Assembly (NCBI RefSeq): GCF_001418005.1
Contig: NZ_LIOL01000003.1
Location: forward strand, 1-64,000
DNA from: Chelatococcus sambhunathii
Lineage (GTDB): Bacteria; Pseudomonadota; Alphaproteobacteria; Rhizobiales; Beijerinckiaceae
DNA length: 64,000 bases
Direction of reading: 5' to 3'
In this document: positions 52,422 to 61,087 of the stretch, one piece after another
How the letters are laid out: every line of letters starts with the position of its first letter
How positions within the stretch are numbered: the stretch's first letter is position 1
Notes under the pieces: generated by a model
Database searches by the model: none
What the model was told of the DNA's origin: nothing
The model's input: only the letters and a program-made list of their open reading frames with translations
Made by a program: the position numbers and the translations under genes

Positions 52422-53308
52422 CAGAAATCTCCCGACAGGCAGACGGAATCGATGAAGAGGCTGGCGCGCTTGTCCGTGTCCGTCTCGACGAAGAAGGCGA
52501 GGTTCAGCATGCACCAGAGGTTGCGCATGGCCGGGATGCGCATGCTGTCGAAGCCCGACAGGTCGAATTCCCGGTCGTTGCAGGCAAGGCCGGTCGCCTG
52601 CATGGTCACAAGGTCGAAGTCGAAGCGGCAGTAGTGCCAGTTCACCTTGGTCGGAATCTCGTTGTAGCAGAGCCTCTGCCCGCCGCCGGCGATGTCCTCC
52701 CATCCTTCCGGCGCCAGGTGATAGTGCGTCACCGTCTTGTTCCCGGCGCCGACCGCGGCGAAGGGCTCGTTCCGGCGCTTGAACTGCCACTTCTGCACAT
52801 GCGCGCCGTCGAGCGCGTTGAGGAAGCGCAGATGCGGCATGATGCGCCAGGCGTCGCCGTCCTGGTCCCCCGTCTGCAGGTCGTAGAGGAAGCCGATGGA
52901 GCGCACGTCGGTTTCCGACAGGCGCAGCTCGTTCGCCTCGGGCTTGAAGGTGAAGTAGAACTCGAGCCGGATGGGGCCGCGCCGACGGAAGGTGAGCCGC
53001 TTGATCGAAACGTTGCGCGCGCCCGCCTGCGGCCGGGTCGCGATCTTCAGCGCATAGCTGCCGTCGAAGCCGCCGTGGCTGCCGAAGTCCCATGTCGGCA
53101 AGGTCGACAGCATGGCCTGTGAATGCTGGGCATAGCCCGGATGCATGGCATCGAGCGTGTCCTCGTAATTGCCGACGAGCTGCGTCCAGCCGCAGAAGCC
53201 GCGGTCGAAATCGTCGAAGGCGATGATGCGCGGCAGCGGGTCGAAGCGCGACAGGGCGGGATCGGCGAGACGCAGGGCCGAAGCGATCTCATGGCGGTCG
53301 AGTGTCAT
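52421..53308 (-). CDS. DUF6772-like protein of unknown function
   Basis: 295 residues. Motifs IIAFDDFDRGFCGWTQLVGN, HSQAMLSTLPTWDFGSHGGF and YALKIATRPQAGARNVSIKR with many aromatic residues look like a carbohydrate-binding jelly-roll. I recall this as DUF6772; that assignment is from memory. No signal peptide, so cytosolic. Genes of this type travel with sugar ABC permeases. Start 53308 lies 14 bases after the permease stop. Confidence 0.7.
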   Translation of the reverse strand: MTLDRHEIASALRLADPALSRFDPLPRIIAFDDFDRGFCGWTQLVGNYEDTLDAMHPGYAQHSQAMLSTLPTWDFGSHGGFDGSYALKIATRPQAGARNVSIKRLTFRRRGPIRLEFYFTFKPEANELRLSETDVRSIGFLYDLQTGDQDGDAWRIMPHLRFLNALDGAHVQKWQFKRRNEPFAAVGAGNKTVTHYHLAPEGWEDIAGGGQRLCYNEIPTKVNWHYCRFDFDLVTMQATGLACNDREFDLSGFDSMRIPAMRNLWCMLNLAFFVETDTDKRASLFIDSVCLSGDF

Positions 53309-53322
53309 CGGGATGGTCCTTC

Positions 53323-54168
53323 TCAGCCCTTGGTGGCGCCCGCCGTCAGGCCTTCGATGAGATGGCGCTGGCACAGGACGACGAAGGCGAGGATGGGCAG
53401 GAGCTGCACGGTGGTGGCGGCGAAGAGGACGCCCCATTCGACGCCCTCGAGCGAACCGATCATCTCGGACAGCACGAGGGGCGCGGTCTTGGCGTTCTTC
53501 GTCGTGAAGATGAAGGCGAAGAGGAACTCGTTCCACGCATAGACGATGACGAAGATGGCGACCGCCACCATGCCCTGCGCCGACAGGGGCAGGATGACGC
53601 GGCGGAAGATCTGCGCCTGGCTCGCCCCGTCCATCATCGCCGCCTCGTCGAGCTCGCGCGGGATCTGGTCGATGAAGGTGCGCATCACCATGGTGCCGAG
53701 CGACACGAAGAAGGCCGCGTAGAGGATGATGAGCACCGCATAGGTGTCGTTGAGCCCAAGCGCGTTGACGATCGGGAACAGCGGCAGCGTCGTCACGATG
53801 GGCGGCAGGAGACGCAGCGCGATCATGGCGAAGACGGAGCCGGAGAGGAAACGGCTGCGCCAGCGCGAATAGCCGAAGCCCGCGAGCGTCGAGGTGAGCA
53901 CCGCGAGCAGCGTCGCGCCCACGGTGACGATGAAGCTGTTGGCGAGCCCGGTGAAGAAGTCGCCCCAGCGCTGCCACAGGGCGACGAAATTCTCGAAGGT
54001 CGGCCGCCAGGCGACGCCGGTGGCGAAGATGTCGCGCTCGGGCGTGAAGGCGGCGCTCACGATGAGCGCGATCGGCCCGAGCGACCAGGCGAGCACCAGG
54101 GCAACGGCAACGGCCTTGCCGAGGAGGCGCAGGAGCCCGGAGGGCGTGAAGGCAGGATCAGTCGGCAC
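53323..54168 (-). CDS. Carbohydrate ABC transporter permease (MalG type)
   Basis: 281 residues, six helices, with the inner-loop EAA motif ELDEAAMMDGASQAQIFRRV. CUT1-type second permease. Overlaps the first permease gene by 11 bases. No ATPase gene is in the operon. Confidence 0.93.
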   Translation of the reverse strand: MPTDPAFTPSGLLRLLGKAVAVALVLAWSLGPIALIVSAAFTPERDIFATGVAWRPTFENFVALWQRWGDFFTGLANSFIVTVGATLLAVLTSTLAGFGYSRWRSRFLSGSVFAMIALRLLPPIVTTLPLFPIVNALGLNDTYAVLIILYAAFFVSLGTMVMRTFIDQIPRELDEAAMMDGASQAQIFRRVILPLSAQGMVAVAIFVIVYAWNEFLFAFIFTTKNAKTAPLVLSEMIGSLEGVEWGVLFAATTVQLLPILAFVVLCQRHLIEGLTAGATKG

Positions 54169-55051
54169 GGGCGAACATCTCCCGGTAGAGCCGGCGCAGG
54201 TAGAAGGCGGCGAGCAGCAGCGAGGTCACCACCATCAGCCATCCGGTCGCGCTCGCCGCGCCGAAGTCGTTGTAGCGGAAGGCCTCGAGATAGAGGTAGA
54301 CGGCGACGACCTCGGTCGAGCGCGCCGGCCCGCCCTGCGTCAGCAGCCACACTTCCGAGAACAGGCGGTAGGCGAAGATGTAGCGAAACAGCATGGCGAC
54401 GAGGATGGCCGGCATGAGCAGCGGCAGCGTAACGCGGCGAAAGCTCTGCCACGCGCTCGCCCCGTCGATCTCGGCCGCCTCGTAGAGGTCCTTCGGGATG
54501 GCGAGCCGCGCCGCATAGAGGATGATGAAAGTGAAGGGCAGGTGCAGCCAGATGCTGAGCAGAGCGACGAGCGCCAGCCCGTGGCTCGGCACCACGGACC
54601 ATTCGAGCGGCGGCAGGCCGATCCCGGTGAGCACCCGCGTCATGAAGCCGGTATCGGGATCGAACAACGTGCGCCACATGACGACGGCGCCGACCTCGCT
54701 CACCGCGTAAGGCGCGAGGACGGCGGCGATGAGCAGCTTCCGAAAGGGCAGACCGGCTGCGAACAGCACCGCCATGGCAAGGCCGAGCACGACTTCGACA
54801 TGCACGACGACGAGCACGACGATGACCGTGTTGCCCAGCGCTCGCCAGAAATAGGGATCGGCGAGGATCTTGGCGTAGTTTGCGAAGCCGACGAAGGTCG
54901 CCGCCCGGCCGAAGGTCGACTGCTGGAAGGAGAGCCACAGCACATAGACCGCCGGGATGAGGATGACGAAGGCGAGCAGCGCGAGCGCGGGGGCGACATA
55001 GGGCAGCGCCCGGCGCGGCTCCTGCATGGCGGAGATCGAGAAAGCCGCCAT
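54158..55051 (-). CDS. Carbohydrate ABC transporter permease (MalF/UgpA type)
   Basis: 297 residues from MAAFSISAMQEPRRALPYVA, six helices, EAA motif DLYEAAEIDGASAWQSFRRV. First permease of the pair. It begins four bases after the enolase-superfamily gene, so enzyme and transporter are made together. Confidence 0.93.
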   Translation of the reverse strand: MAAFSISAMQEPRRALPYVAPALALLAFVILIPAVYVLWLSFQQSTFGRAATFVGFANYAKILADPYFWRALGNTVIVVLVVVHVEVVLGLAMAVLFAAGLPFRKLLIAAVLAPYAVSEVGAVVMWRTLFDPDTGFMTRVLTGIGLPPLEWSVVPSHGLALVALLSIWLHLPFTFIILYAARLAIPKDLYEAAEIDGASAWQSFRRVTLPLLMPAILVAMLFRYIFAYRLFSEVWLLTQGGPARSTEVVAVYLYLEAFRYNDFGAASATGWLMVVTSLLLAAFYLRRLYREMFARAD

Positions 55052-55055
55052 GCGC

Positions 55056-56201
55056 TCACTCCGTGATGCGGTGGGCGGCGAGCGCCGCCCGGTCGAGCGT
55101 GATGCCGAGTCCCGGGCCGGCCGGCACCGGCAGCGCGCCGTTGACCATCGTCGCCGGATCGCCGACCGGCTCCATGAGCAGCGCCTCGCGCAGCGGATTG
55201 CGATAGACCATGCACTCGAAGGCGAGGCAGTTCTCGGCGGCGGCGGCAAGCTGCAGGCTGGCAGCGACGCAGACAGCGCCCGACCAGCCGACGTGCGGGG
55301 CATAGGCGACGTTGAAGCTCTGTGCGAGCTCGGCGATGCGCCAAGTCTCGGTGATGCCGCCGGCCCGCGCCACATCCGGCTGGATGAGGCCGATGGAGCG
55401 GTCCTGCAGCATTGGCAGGGCGTCGAGCGCCGTGAAGTCGCTCTCGCCCGCGGCGAGCCGCACGTCGAGCTTGTCGCGCAACAGGCGATAGCCCCCGCGA
55501 TCCTCGGGCCGCAATGGCTCCTCGAACCAGTCGTAGCCGCACTCCTCGAGCGCGCGTCCGACGCGCACGGCATCGTCCAGGTCATAGGCCCAGTTGGCGT
55601 CGACGCTGAGGCCGACGGCGTCGCCGGCGAGACGACGCACGAGGCGGATGCGGTCGATCGAGGCGGGCACGGAACGGCCCGTCTTCACCTTGATCTGGCG
55701 GAAGCCGGCAGCGAGCGCAGCCGCGACCTCCGCCTCGACGGCCGCGTCGTCGAACCAGTTGATCGAGGAAGCATAGGCCGGGACCGTGCCGCGCCCGACG
55801 CCGCCGAGGAGCTTCGCCACCGGCATGCCGGCGGCCTTGCCGGCAATATCCCACAGGGCGATGTCGACACCGGCGACAGCCTCGACCAGCATGCCGCCGA
55901 CACGGCCGGTGAGCACCCCGCGCATGGCGTTCCACAACCGGCGCCGGTCGAGCGCATCCTCGCCGACGATCCTCGGCGTGAGCACGCCCTCGATGAAGCG
56001 CGCGTAGGCGGCCGCGCCGCGCCGGCCGAGGCATTCCCCGAAGCCGACGAGACCCTGGTCCGTCTCCACCTCGACGACGACGATCTCGACCGTTGTCCAG
56101 TCGCCTTGCGAAGTCCGCTGCGCTGTCGGCAGCGTGGCGCGCAGCGGATGCACCTCAACCCGCGCGATACGGCCGGCTGCAAGCCTTGGAGTGTCAGGCA
56201 T
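55056..56201 (-). CDS. Mandelate racemase/muconate lactonizing enzyme family protein
   Basis: 381 residues, enolase superfamily. Lys-x-Lys in FRQIKVKTG, metal ligands in SVDANWAYD, WFEEPL and AAGESD, and the general acid/base His in YAPHVGWSGA, as in the mandelate-racemase subgroup. Dehydratase or racemase of a sugar acid is likely (for example an aldonate), specificity unknown. First gene of the minus operon, divergent from the GntR gene. Confidence 0.9.
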   Translation of the reverse strand: MPDTPRLAAGRIARVEVHPLRATLPTAQRTSQGDWTTVEIVVVEVETDQGLVGFGECLGRRGAAAYARFIEGVLTPRIVGEDALDRRRLWNAMRGVLTGRVGGMLVEAVAGVDIALWDIAGKAAGMPVAKLLGGVGRGTVPAYASSINWFDDAAVEAEVAAALAAGFRQIKVKTGRSVPASIDRIRLVRRLAGDAVGLSVDANWAYDLDDAVRVGRALEECGYDWFEEPLRPEDRGGYRLLRDKLDVRLAAGESDFTALDALPMLQDRSIGLIQPDVARAGGITETWRIAELAQSFNVAYAPHVGWSGAVCVAASLQLAAAAENCLAFECMVYRNPLREALLMEPVGDPATMVNGALPVPAGPGLGITLDRAALAAHRITE

Positions 56202-56236
56202 GATCCCGCCTCTGGTTTCCTCTCTTGTATCTCACC

Positions 56237-56245
56237 TATCTGATA
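56237..56245. promoter_or_regulatory. Small palindrome, candidate GntR/FadR operator
   Basis: TATC-T-GATA in the 89-base gap between the divergent enolase-type and GntR genes. Short and single, so weak; position is right for control of both directions. Confidence 0.35.
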
Positions 56246-56290
56246 AGTTTCTAGGTTGCAACCCTGCTGGGTTTATGCGATGAAGGCACC

Positions 56291-57082
56291 ATGCAGGATC
56301 AACTCGACATCGCGGCCGATGCCCGCGCCGACGACTGGGCGACGCTCCTCGGCGCAGCCGATATCGCGCCGAGCCGTCTCGGCGACGCGGTCATCGAGCG
56401 GTTGACGGAAGCGATCATCGACGGCCGCCTCAAGCCCGGCGACCCCCTGCCCTCTGAGGGGCAGATCGCCGCCACCTTCGGCATCTCCAAGCCGATCGCG
56501 CGCGAGGCGCTGCGCGAGCTCGCGGCGATGGGCGTCATCCAGGTGCAACAGGGCAAGGTCAGCCGCGTGCGGGCCATCGACAGCGGGCCGCTGGCGCGCT
56601 TCTACCGCTTCGCCGTCGGCAGCACGAAGCACGGCCTGCGCGAGGCGGTGGAGCTGCGCCGCATGCTGGAGCCGCATATCGCTGCGCTCGCCGCCGAGCG
56701 GCGCACCGAGGCCGACATCGCCGCGATGCACGACATCCTGAAGCGGATGGAGGCGACGCTCGGCGACGTGCCGGCGTGGATCGAGGCGGACCTCGCCTTC
56801 CACAACCAGGTGGCGGCGATGGCGCACAACCGGCTCGTCATGCTGCAGCTCAAGGGGCTCGAGCCCGTCGTGCGCATCATGATGGTGCGCTTCAACGCGC
56901 GCGAGGCGCGCACCATGGACGATTGGCGCGTGACGCTGGCGCGCCACGCCCTCATCGCCGAGGCGATCGAGGAAGGCAATCCCGCAGCGGCGGAAGCGGC
57001 CATGCGCAGCCACTTCGCCGCCGCCGATGCCGCCATCCGCGAGATCTTCGGGCCGGACCCGACGCCGGGCCGGCCAGGCTAG
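56291..57082 (+). CDS. GntR/FadR-type transcriptional regulator
   Basis: 263 residues. Winged helix (about 26-90) with RLKPGDPLPSEGQIAATFGI and SKPIAREALRELAAMGVIQV, then an FCD ligand domain (about 110-250; LREAVELRRMLEPHIAALAA, DLAFHNQVAAMAHN, with the metal/ligand histidines). Represses sugar-acid operons in general. It is divergent from the enolase-type operon and 55 bases before two binding-protein genes. Confidence 0.92.
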   Translation: MQDQLDIAADARADDWATLLGAADIAPSRLGDAVIERLTEAIIDGRLKPGDPLPSEGQIAATFGISKPIAREALRELAAMGVIQVQQGKVSRVRAIDSGPLARFYRFAVGSTKHGLREAVELRRMLEPHIAALAAERRTEADIAAMHDILKRMEATLGDVPAWIEADLAFHNQVAAMAHNRLVMLQLKGLEPVVRIMMVRFNAREARTMDDWRVTLARHALIAEAIEEGNPAAAEAAMRSHFAAADAAIREIFGPDPTPGRPG

Positions 57083-57137
57083 GCCCATATCACCAGCGAG
57101 GCCCGCAGCAGAACGGGCCCGAAGGGAGGGAACGAGA

Positions 57138-58424
57138 ATGGCACCGATCGACAGAAGGACGCTGCTGGCAACGGCAGGGGCGGCGCTGGCTGCCCCGAAC
57201 ATCGCCTTCGGCCAGGCGGCCAAGGGCCCGCCGCTGCAGGTCTTTTCCCACCGCGTCCACAAGACCGTGGCGACCGGCCAGAGCGGCGACGTCACCGCCC
57301 CCTGGACGGCCGATACGGGCATCGCCGTCGAATGGACGACGTTCGACACGGGACCGTTGCAGGAACGCCTGTTCCGCGAAGCCTCCCTGTCGCAGACGAG
57401 CGTCGACGTCGGCTTCATCCTCAACACCCAGGCGGTGCCGCGCACGGCCGAGCTCTTCGAGCCGCTCGACGACTACATGCGCAGCGACCCGCCGGAGGAT
57501 GTCGCCGACATCTTCCCCGGCCTCATCGAGGGCATGACCGTCGGCGGCAGGCTCGTCGCCGTGCCCGTGCGGCATGCCTCGTCCGGCCTGCACTGGAATG
57601 CCGACATCCTCGCCGAGCGCGGCTTCGAGAAACCGCCGGCGACGATGGAAGAGCTCGTCGAGGTGGCGAAGGCCGCGACCTACAAGCGCGCCGACGGCAC
57701 CAATTGCGTCGGCCTGTGCATGCCGGGCGTCACCTATCCCAATGTCATCGACATCGCCCGCGCCTGGGACGGCGATTTCATCACGAAGGACTTCAAGGTG
57801 GTGGCGGATCAGGAGGGCATGCTCAATGCCATCCGCCTGCTGCGCGGCCTGTTCGAGGCCGGCGCCTTCCCGCGCAACTTCACCGCCCTGACGACCGAGG
57901 AGGTCGCGACCTGGATGCAGCAGGGTCGCGCTGCCATGGCCCTGCAGAGCATGGGCCGCAACCGCATCTTCAACGACCCGCAGAAGAGCAAGTTCGCCGG
58001 CAAGATCATGACGGGGGCCGTGCCGATCTCGGAAACGCTGAAGGACCGCTATGCGGTTGCGCCGGCGAAGGTCGAGTTCTGGGGCCTCGCCATCCCCAAG
58101 AACAGCACGCGCAAGGACCTCGCCTGGAGTTTCATCAAGGCGATGCTGACGAAGGACGCGACGCTCAAGATGGCGCTGAGCGGCAACGGTCCCGTCCGCG
58201 CCTCGACCTATGACGATGCCGGCTTCCGGGCGTCGGTCCCCTATGCGGATGCCGAGCGCGACGTCCTGAAGGTGGCGCGCGTGCCGGTGCCCGCCTTCGA
58301 CGAGGCGGCGCGCGCCGGCGACATCTTCAAGGAAGAGGCCGAGGCGGCGGTCCTCGGCATGAAGAGCCCCGAGGCGGCCATGACGTCGGTCGTCGAACGG
58401 GTCAGGCCGTTGCTGCCGTCCTGA
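57138..58424 (+). CDS. ABC transporter sugar-binding protein 1
   Basis: 428 residues, extracellular solute-binding family 1. Signal with Tat-like RRTLLATAGAALAAPNIAFG. Ligand-binding halves include SVDVGFILNTQAVPRTAELF, VPVRHASSGLHWN and EEVATWMQQGRAAMALQS. GGGAGGG precedes the ATG. Paralogous to the next gene along its length (shared TTWMQQGRAAM-like and NGPVR motifs). Supplies the permease pair encoded on the other strand. Confidence 0.92.
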   Translation: MAPIDRRTLLATAGAALAAPNIAFGQAAKGPPLQVFSHRVHKTVATGQSGDVTAPWTADTGIAVEWTTFDTGPLQERLFREASLSQTSVDVGFILNTQAVPRTAELFEPLDDYMRSDPPEDVADIFPGLIEGMTVGGRLVAVPVRHASSGLHWNADILAERGFEKPPATMEELVEVAKAATYKRADGTNCVGLCMPGVTYPNVIDIARAWDGDFITKDFKVVADQEGMLNAIRLLRGLFEAGAFPRNFTALTTEEVATWMQQGRAAMALQSMGRNRIFNDPQKSKFAGKIMTGAVPISETLKDRYAVAPAKVEFWGLAIPKNSTRKDLAWSFIKAMLTKDATLKMALSGNGPVRASTYDDAGFRASVPYADAERDVLKVARVPVPAFDEAARAGDIFKEEAEAAVLGMKSPEAAMTSVVERVRPLLPS

Positions 58425-58474
58425 CGACGCAGCGCGGCGGGCGATTAAAACAACGAAACCGGAGGAGATCCGCG

Positions 58475-59791
58475 ATGGCGGAGGATATCGCTTGGGCAAG
58501 GAATGACGGCTGGCGTCTGTCACGCCGCCGGATGCTGCAGCTCTCGGCCGGGGCCGCGCTCGCCGGCCTCCTGCCGCGCACGGCCATGGCCGCGGGGCTC
58601 GAACTCAACGTCTTCGGCCATCGCGTCCACCAGGCTGCCGCGACGACCGGTCCGGGCGGCGACGCGACGGAGGCCTGGCGCCGGAAGAGCGGCAACACCG
58701 CCTCTTGGGTGACGCTCGGCGACGTCAACGCCATCCACGAACGCCTCCTGCGCGAGGCGACGCTCGGCACGACGACGATCGACGTTGCCTATCTGCTCAA
58801 CGGCCGGGCCGTGCCGCGCAACCTCAAGCTCTTCACGCCGCTCGACAGCTTCCAGAAGGAGGCGCCGATCGCCGAGTTCGACGACATCGCGCCGGGGCTC
58901 GTGAAGCCCCTGCAGCTCGACGGCGCGCTCTACGGCGTGCCCGTGCGCCACGCCACCAATGTCATCATCTACAATGCGGCGCTGTTCGAGGAGCGCGGCG
59001 TCGCCCTGCCGAAGACCTTCGAGGAACTCGTCGAGGCGGCGCGCAAGCTCACCTTCAAACGCGACGACGGAACCCAGGTCTACGGCCTCGCCTTCACGCC
59101 GGTCTTCGCCTCGAACTTCCTGACCATCGCCCGCTGCCTCGATGGCGACTACATGACGGAGGACCGGAAGATCGTGGCGGCCGAGGCTCCGATGGTCGAG
59201 GCGCTGAAGGTGCTCGCCTCGCTCTACAAGGACGGCGTCCTGCCGCGTAACACGGCGACGCTCAACAACGAGGAACTGACGACCTGGATGCAGCAGGGCC
59301 GGGCCGCCATGAGCATCCAGCCCTTCGCCCGCCTCGCCTCCTACAACGACCCGCAGAAGTCGCGCTATCCGGGCAAGCTCAAGCCACTCGTGCCGCCGAT
59401 GGCCGAGGCGCTCGTCGGCAAGGCGAGCTATGCGCCGACGGTCGAGTTCTGGTCGCTCGTCATTCCGGCCAATTCCAAGAACCAGCGCGCCGCCTGGGAT
59501 TTCGTCCGGCACCTGTCCTCGCCCGCCGCGACGACGCAGATGGCGCTCAATGGCAACGGGCCGGTGCGGATCAAGACCTATGCCGACCCGGACTTCGGCA
59601 AGAGCTACCCTTACGCCGGCGTGGAGGCCGAGGCGGTGGCCGCCTCACGCATCCACCTGCCCGCCTTCGACGAGCAGGCCCGCGCCCACGATATCTTCAT
59701 CGAGGAGACGCAGGCCGCCGTCTTCGGCATGAAGACGCCGCAGGATGCCATGGCGGAGGCGGTGAAGCGCGTCGCGCCCCTGCTCGGCTGA
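58475..59791 (+). CDS. ABC transporter sugar-binding protein 2
   Basis: 438 residues, paralogue of the preceding gene. Tat-like N-terminus SRRRMLQLSAGAALAGLLPR. Shared motifs LNVFGHRVHQAA, DVAYLLNGRAVPRNLKLF, YGVPVRHATNVI, LTTWMQQGRAAMS, LNGNGPVR. It probably binds a related or the same ligand. GGAGGAGATC precedes the ATG. Confidence 0.92.
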   Translation: MAEDIAWARNDGWRLSRRRMLQLSAGAALAGLLPRTAMAAGLELNVFGHRVHQAAATTGPGGDATEAWRRKSGNTASWVTLGDVNAIHERLLREATLGTTTIDVAYLLNGRAVPRNLKLFTPLDSFQKEAPIAEFDDIAPGLVKPLQLDGALYGVPVRHATNVIIYNAALFEERGVALPKTFEELVEAARKLTFKRDDGTQVYGLAFTPVFASNFLTIARCLDGDYMTEDRKIVAAEAPMVEALKVLASLYKDGVLPRNTATLNNEELTTWMQQGRAAMSIQPFARLASYNDPQKSRYPGKLKPLVPPMAEALVGKASYAPTVEFWSLVIPANSKNQRAAWDFVRHLSSPAATTQMALNGNGPVRIKTYADPDFGKSYPYAGVEAEAVAASRIHLPAFDEQARAHDIFIEETQAAVFGMKTPQDAMAEAVKRVAPLLG

Positions 59792-59828
59792 CGTTGCCCT
59801 TCAAGCACCGGGCGCACTCCCCGGGTCC

Positions 59829-59858
59829 GATCCGATCAGGTTTCAATCTGACGGGATC
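59829..59858. terminator. Imperfect hairpin between convergent genes
   Basis: GATCC-GA-TCAG pairs with CTGA-CG-GGATC across the loop GTTTCAAT (nested 5- and 4-bp stems with a two-base internal mismatch). It lies between the stop of binding protein 2 and the convergent citrate-synthase gene. A terminator by position, or a dispersed palindromic unit. Confidence 0.4.
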
Positions 59859-59863
59859 CGGCT

Positions 59864-61000
59864 CTACGCGCCTGGCCGCGATGCCGGCATGGGCCCGACA
59901 TAGCGCGACTGCGGCCGGATAAGCCGGCCGGCCTTTTCCTGCTCCAGCACATGGGCCGTCCAGCCCGCCATGCGGCCCGCCGCGAAGACATTGGTGAAGC
60001 TCTCGCGTGCAAAGCCCACGGCCTCGAGGACGAGCGCCGTATAGAACTCGACATTGGTCTCGAGTGGCCGCAGCGGCTTGCGCTCGGCGAGCAGGGCAAG
60101 GGCCGCCGCCTCCACCGCCTCGGCGAAGCGGATGCGGCCGCCGGCATCGCGCAGGCCGGCCACGGCGCCCTTCAGCACGTCGGCCCGCGGGTCGCGCACG
60201 CGATAGATGCGGTGGCCGAAGCCCATCAGCCGTTCGCCGCGCGCCAGCGCCTCCGTCAGCCACGGACGGATCCGGCCTTCCTCGCCGATGGCGTCCAGCA
60301 TGTCGAGCACCGGCCCCGGCGCCCCGCCGTGGAGCGGCCCCTTGAGGGCGCAGAGCGCGCCGATGACCGATGAGAACAGCCCCGCCTTGGTCGAGGCGAT
60401 GACGCGCGCCGTGAAGGTCGATGCGTTGAGGCCGTGGTCGGCGACGGTGACGAGATAGGTGTCGAGCGCGCGCACATGGCTCGCAACAGCCGGGCTACCG
60501 TGCAGCATCCTGAGGAAATCCGCCGCTTGCCCCAGATCCATATCCGGCGCGACCGGGTCCTCCCCGGCGCGGCGGCGGTGGATCGCCGCGGCGAAGACCG
60601 GCACCGCCGCGACCGCGAGCACGTGATGCGGCCCCTCCTCCGCGTCCGCCAGCGCCGACAGCAGCAGGCGCAGCGCCTCGACCGGCGCGAGGCCGTCCGT
60701 CGCCGGCAGCAGCGGCGGCAGGAGCGCGAAGGCGTGGGTGCGCGCACGGCCGAGCGCGCTGCGGATCTCGGCCTCCTCCATCGGCTCGGGCGCGAGGTCC
60801 CGCCACAGCAGGCCGAGCACGTTCTCGAAGCTTCTGCTCGCAAGGGCCTCCAGATCGTGCCCGCGCACGATCAGGCGCCCGGCCGCGCCATCGACATGGC
60901 TCAGCACGGTTTCGGCGGCGATGACATCGTCGAGCCCCGGCGCGGCATGAGCGGCAAGCGGGGCAAGGGCGGGCGGTAATGGGTTTGAACGGCTCGTCAT
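59864..61000 (-). CDS. Citrate synthase family protein
   Basis: 378 residues from ATG 61000 (an ATG at 61006 is in frame; GAGG is better spaced for 61000). Citrate-synthase fold: LNASTFTARVIAS, GPLHGGAPGPVLDML (first catalytic His), MGFGHRIYRVRDPRA (second His) and NVEFYTALVL, where the usual catalytic Asp of N-V-D-F is Glu. Condenses acetyl- or propionyl-CoA with a keto acid. Divergent from a second citrate-synthase-type gene. Confidence 0.9.
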   Translation of the reverse strand: MTSRSNPLPPALAPLAAHAAPGLDDVIAAETVLSHVDGAAGRLIVRGHDLEALASRSFENVLGLLWRDLAPEPMEEAEIRSALGRARTHAFALLPPLLPATDGLAPVEALRLLLSALADAEEGPHHVLAVAAVPVFAAAIHRRRAGEDPVAPDMDLGQAADFLRMLHGSPAVASHVRALDTYLVTVADHGLNASTFTARVIASTKAGLFSSVIGALCALKGPLHGGAPGPVLDMLDAIGEEGRIRPWLTEALARGERLMGFGHRIYRVRDPRADVLKGAVAGLRDAGGRIRFAEAVEAAALALLAERKPLRPLETNVEFYTALVLEAVGFARESFTNVFAAGRMAGWTAHVLEQEKAGRLIRPQSRYVGPMPASRPGA

Positions 61001-61056
61001 GGTCATCCTCGCGAAAAGCTTGCCACGAGGATGGCGCTGGAATACATATAGTCAAT

Positions 61057-61075
61057 ATTGATTCATGTAATCAAT
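61057..61075. promoter_or_regulatory. Palindromic operator between divergent citrate-synthase genes
   Basis: ATTGATT-CATGT-AATCAAT, perfect 7-bp arms, 12 bases before the GTG start of the HTH-fused gene. It overlaps TCAATATTGA (61052-61061, perfect). The AT-rich 87-base gap must hold both promoters, and the fused MerR-like HTH is the obvious ligand. Confidence 0.6.
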
Positions 61076-61087
61076 CTAGGAGCGACG

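Noticed and set aside
59821-59863. TPP riboswitch look-alike (TTGAAACCTGATCGGAT on the minus strand)
   Set aside because: Resembles the 3' half of a THI element, but the CTGAGA half is missing and it lies downstream of both flanking genes; treated as an imperfect hairpin.
61057-61075. FNR box reading of the citrate-synthase palindrome
   Set aside because: TTGAT and ATCAA are present but separated by seven bases instead of four.
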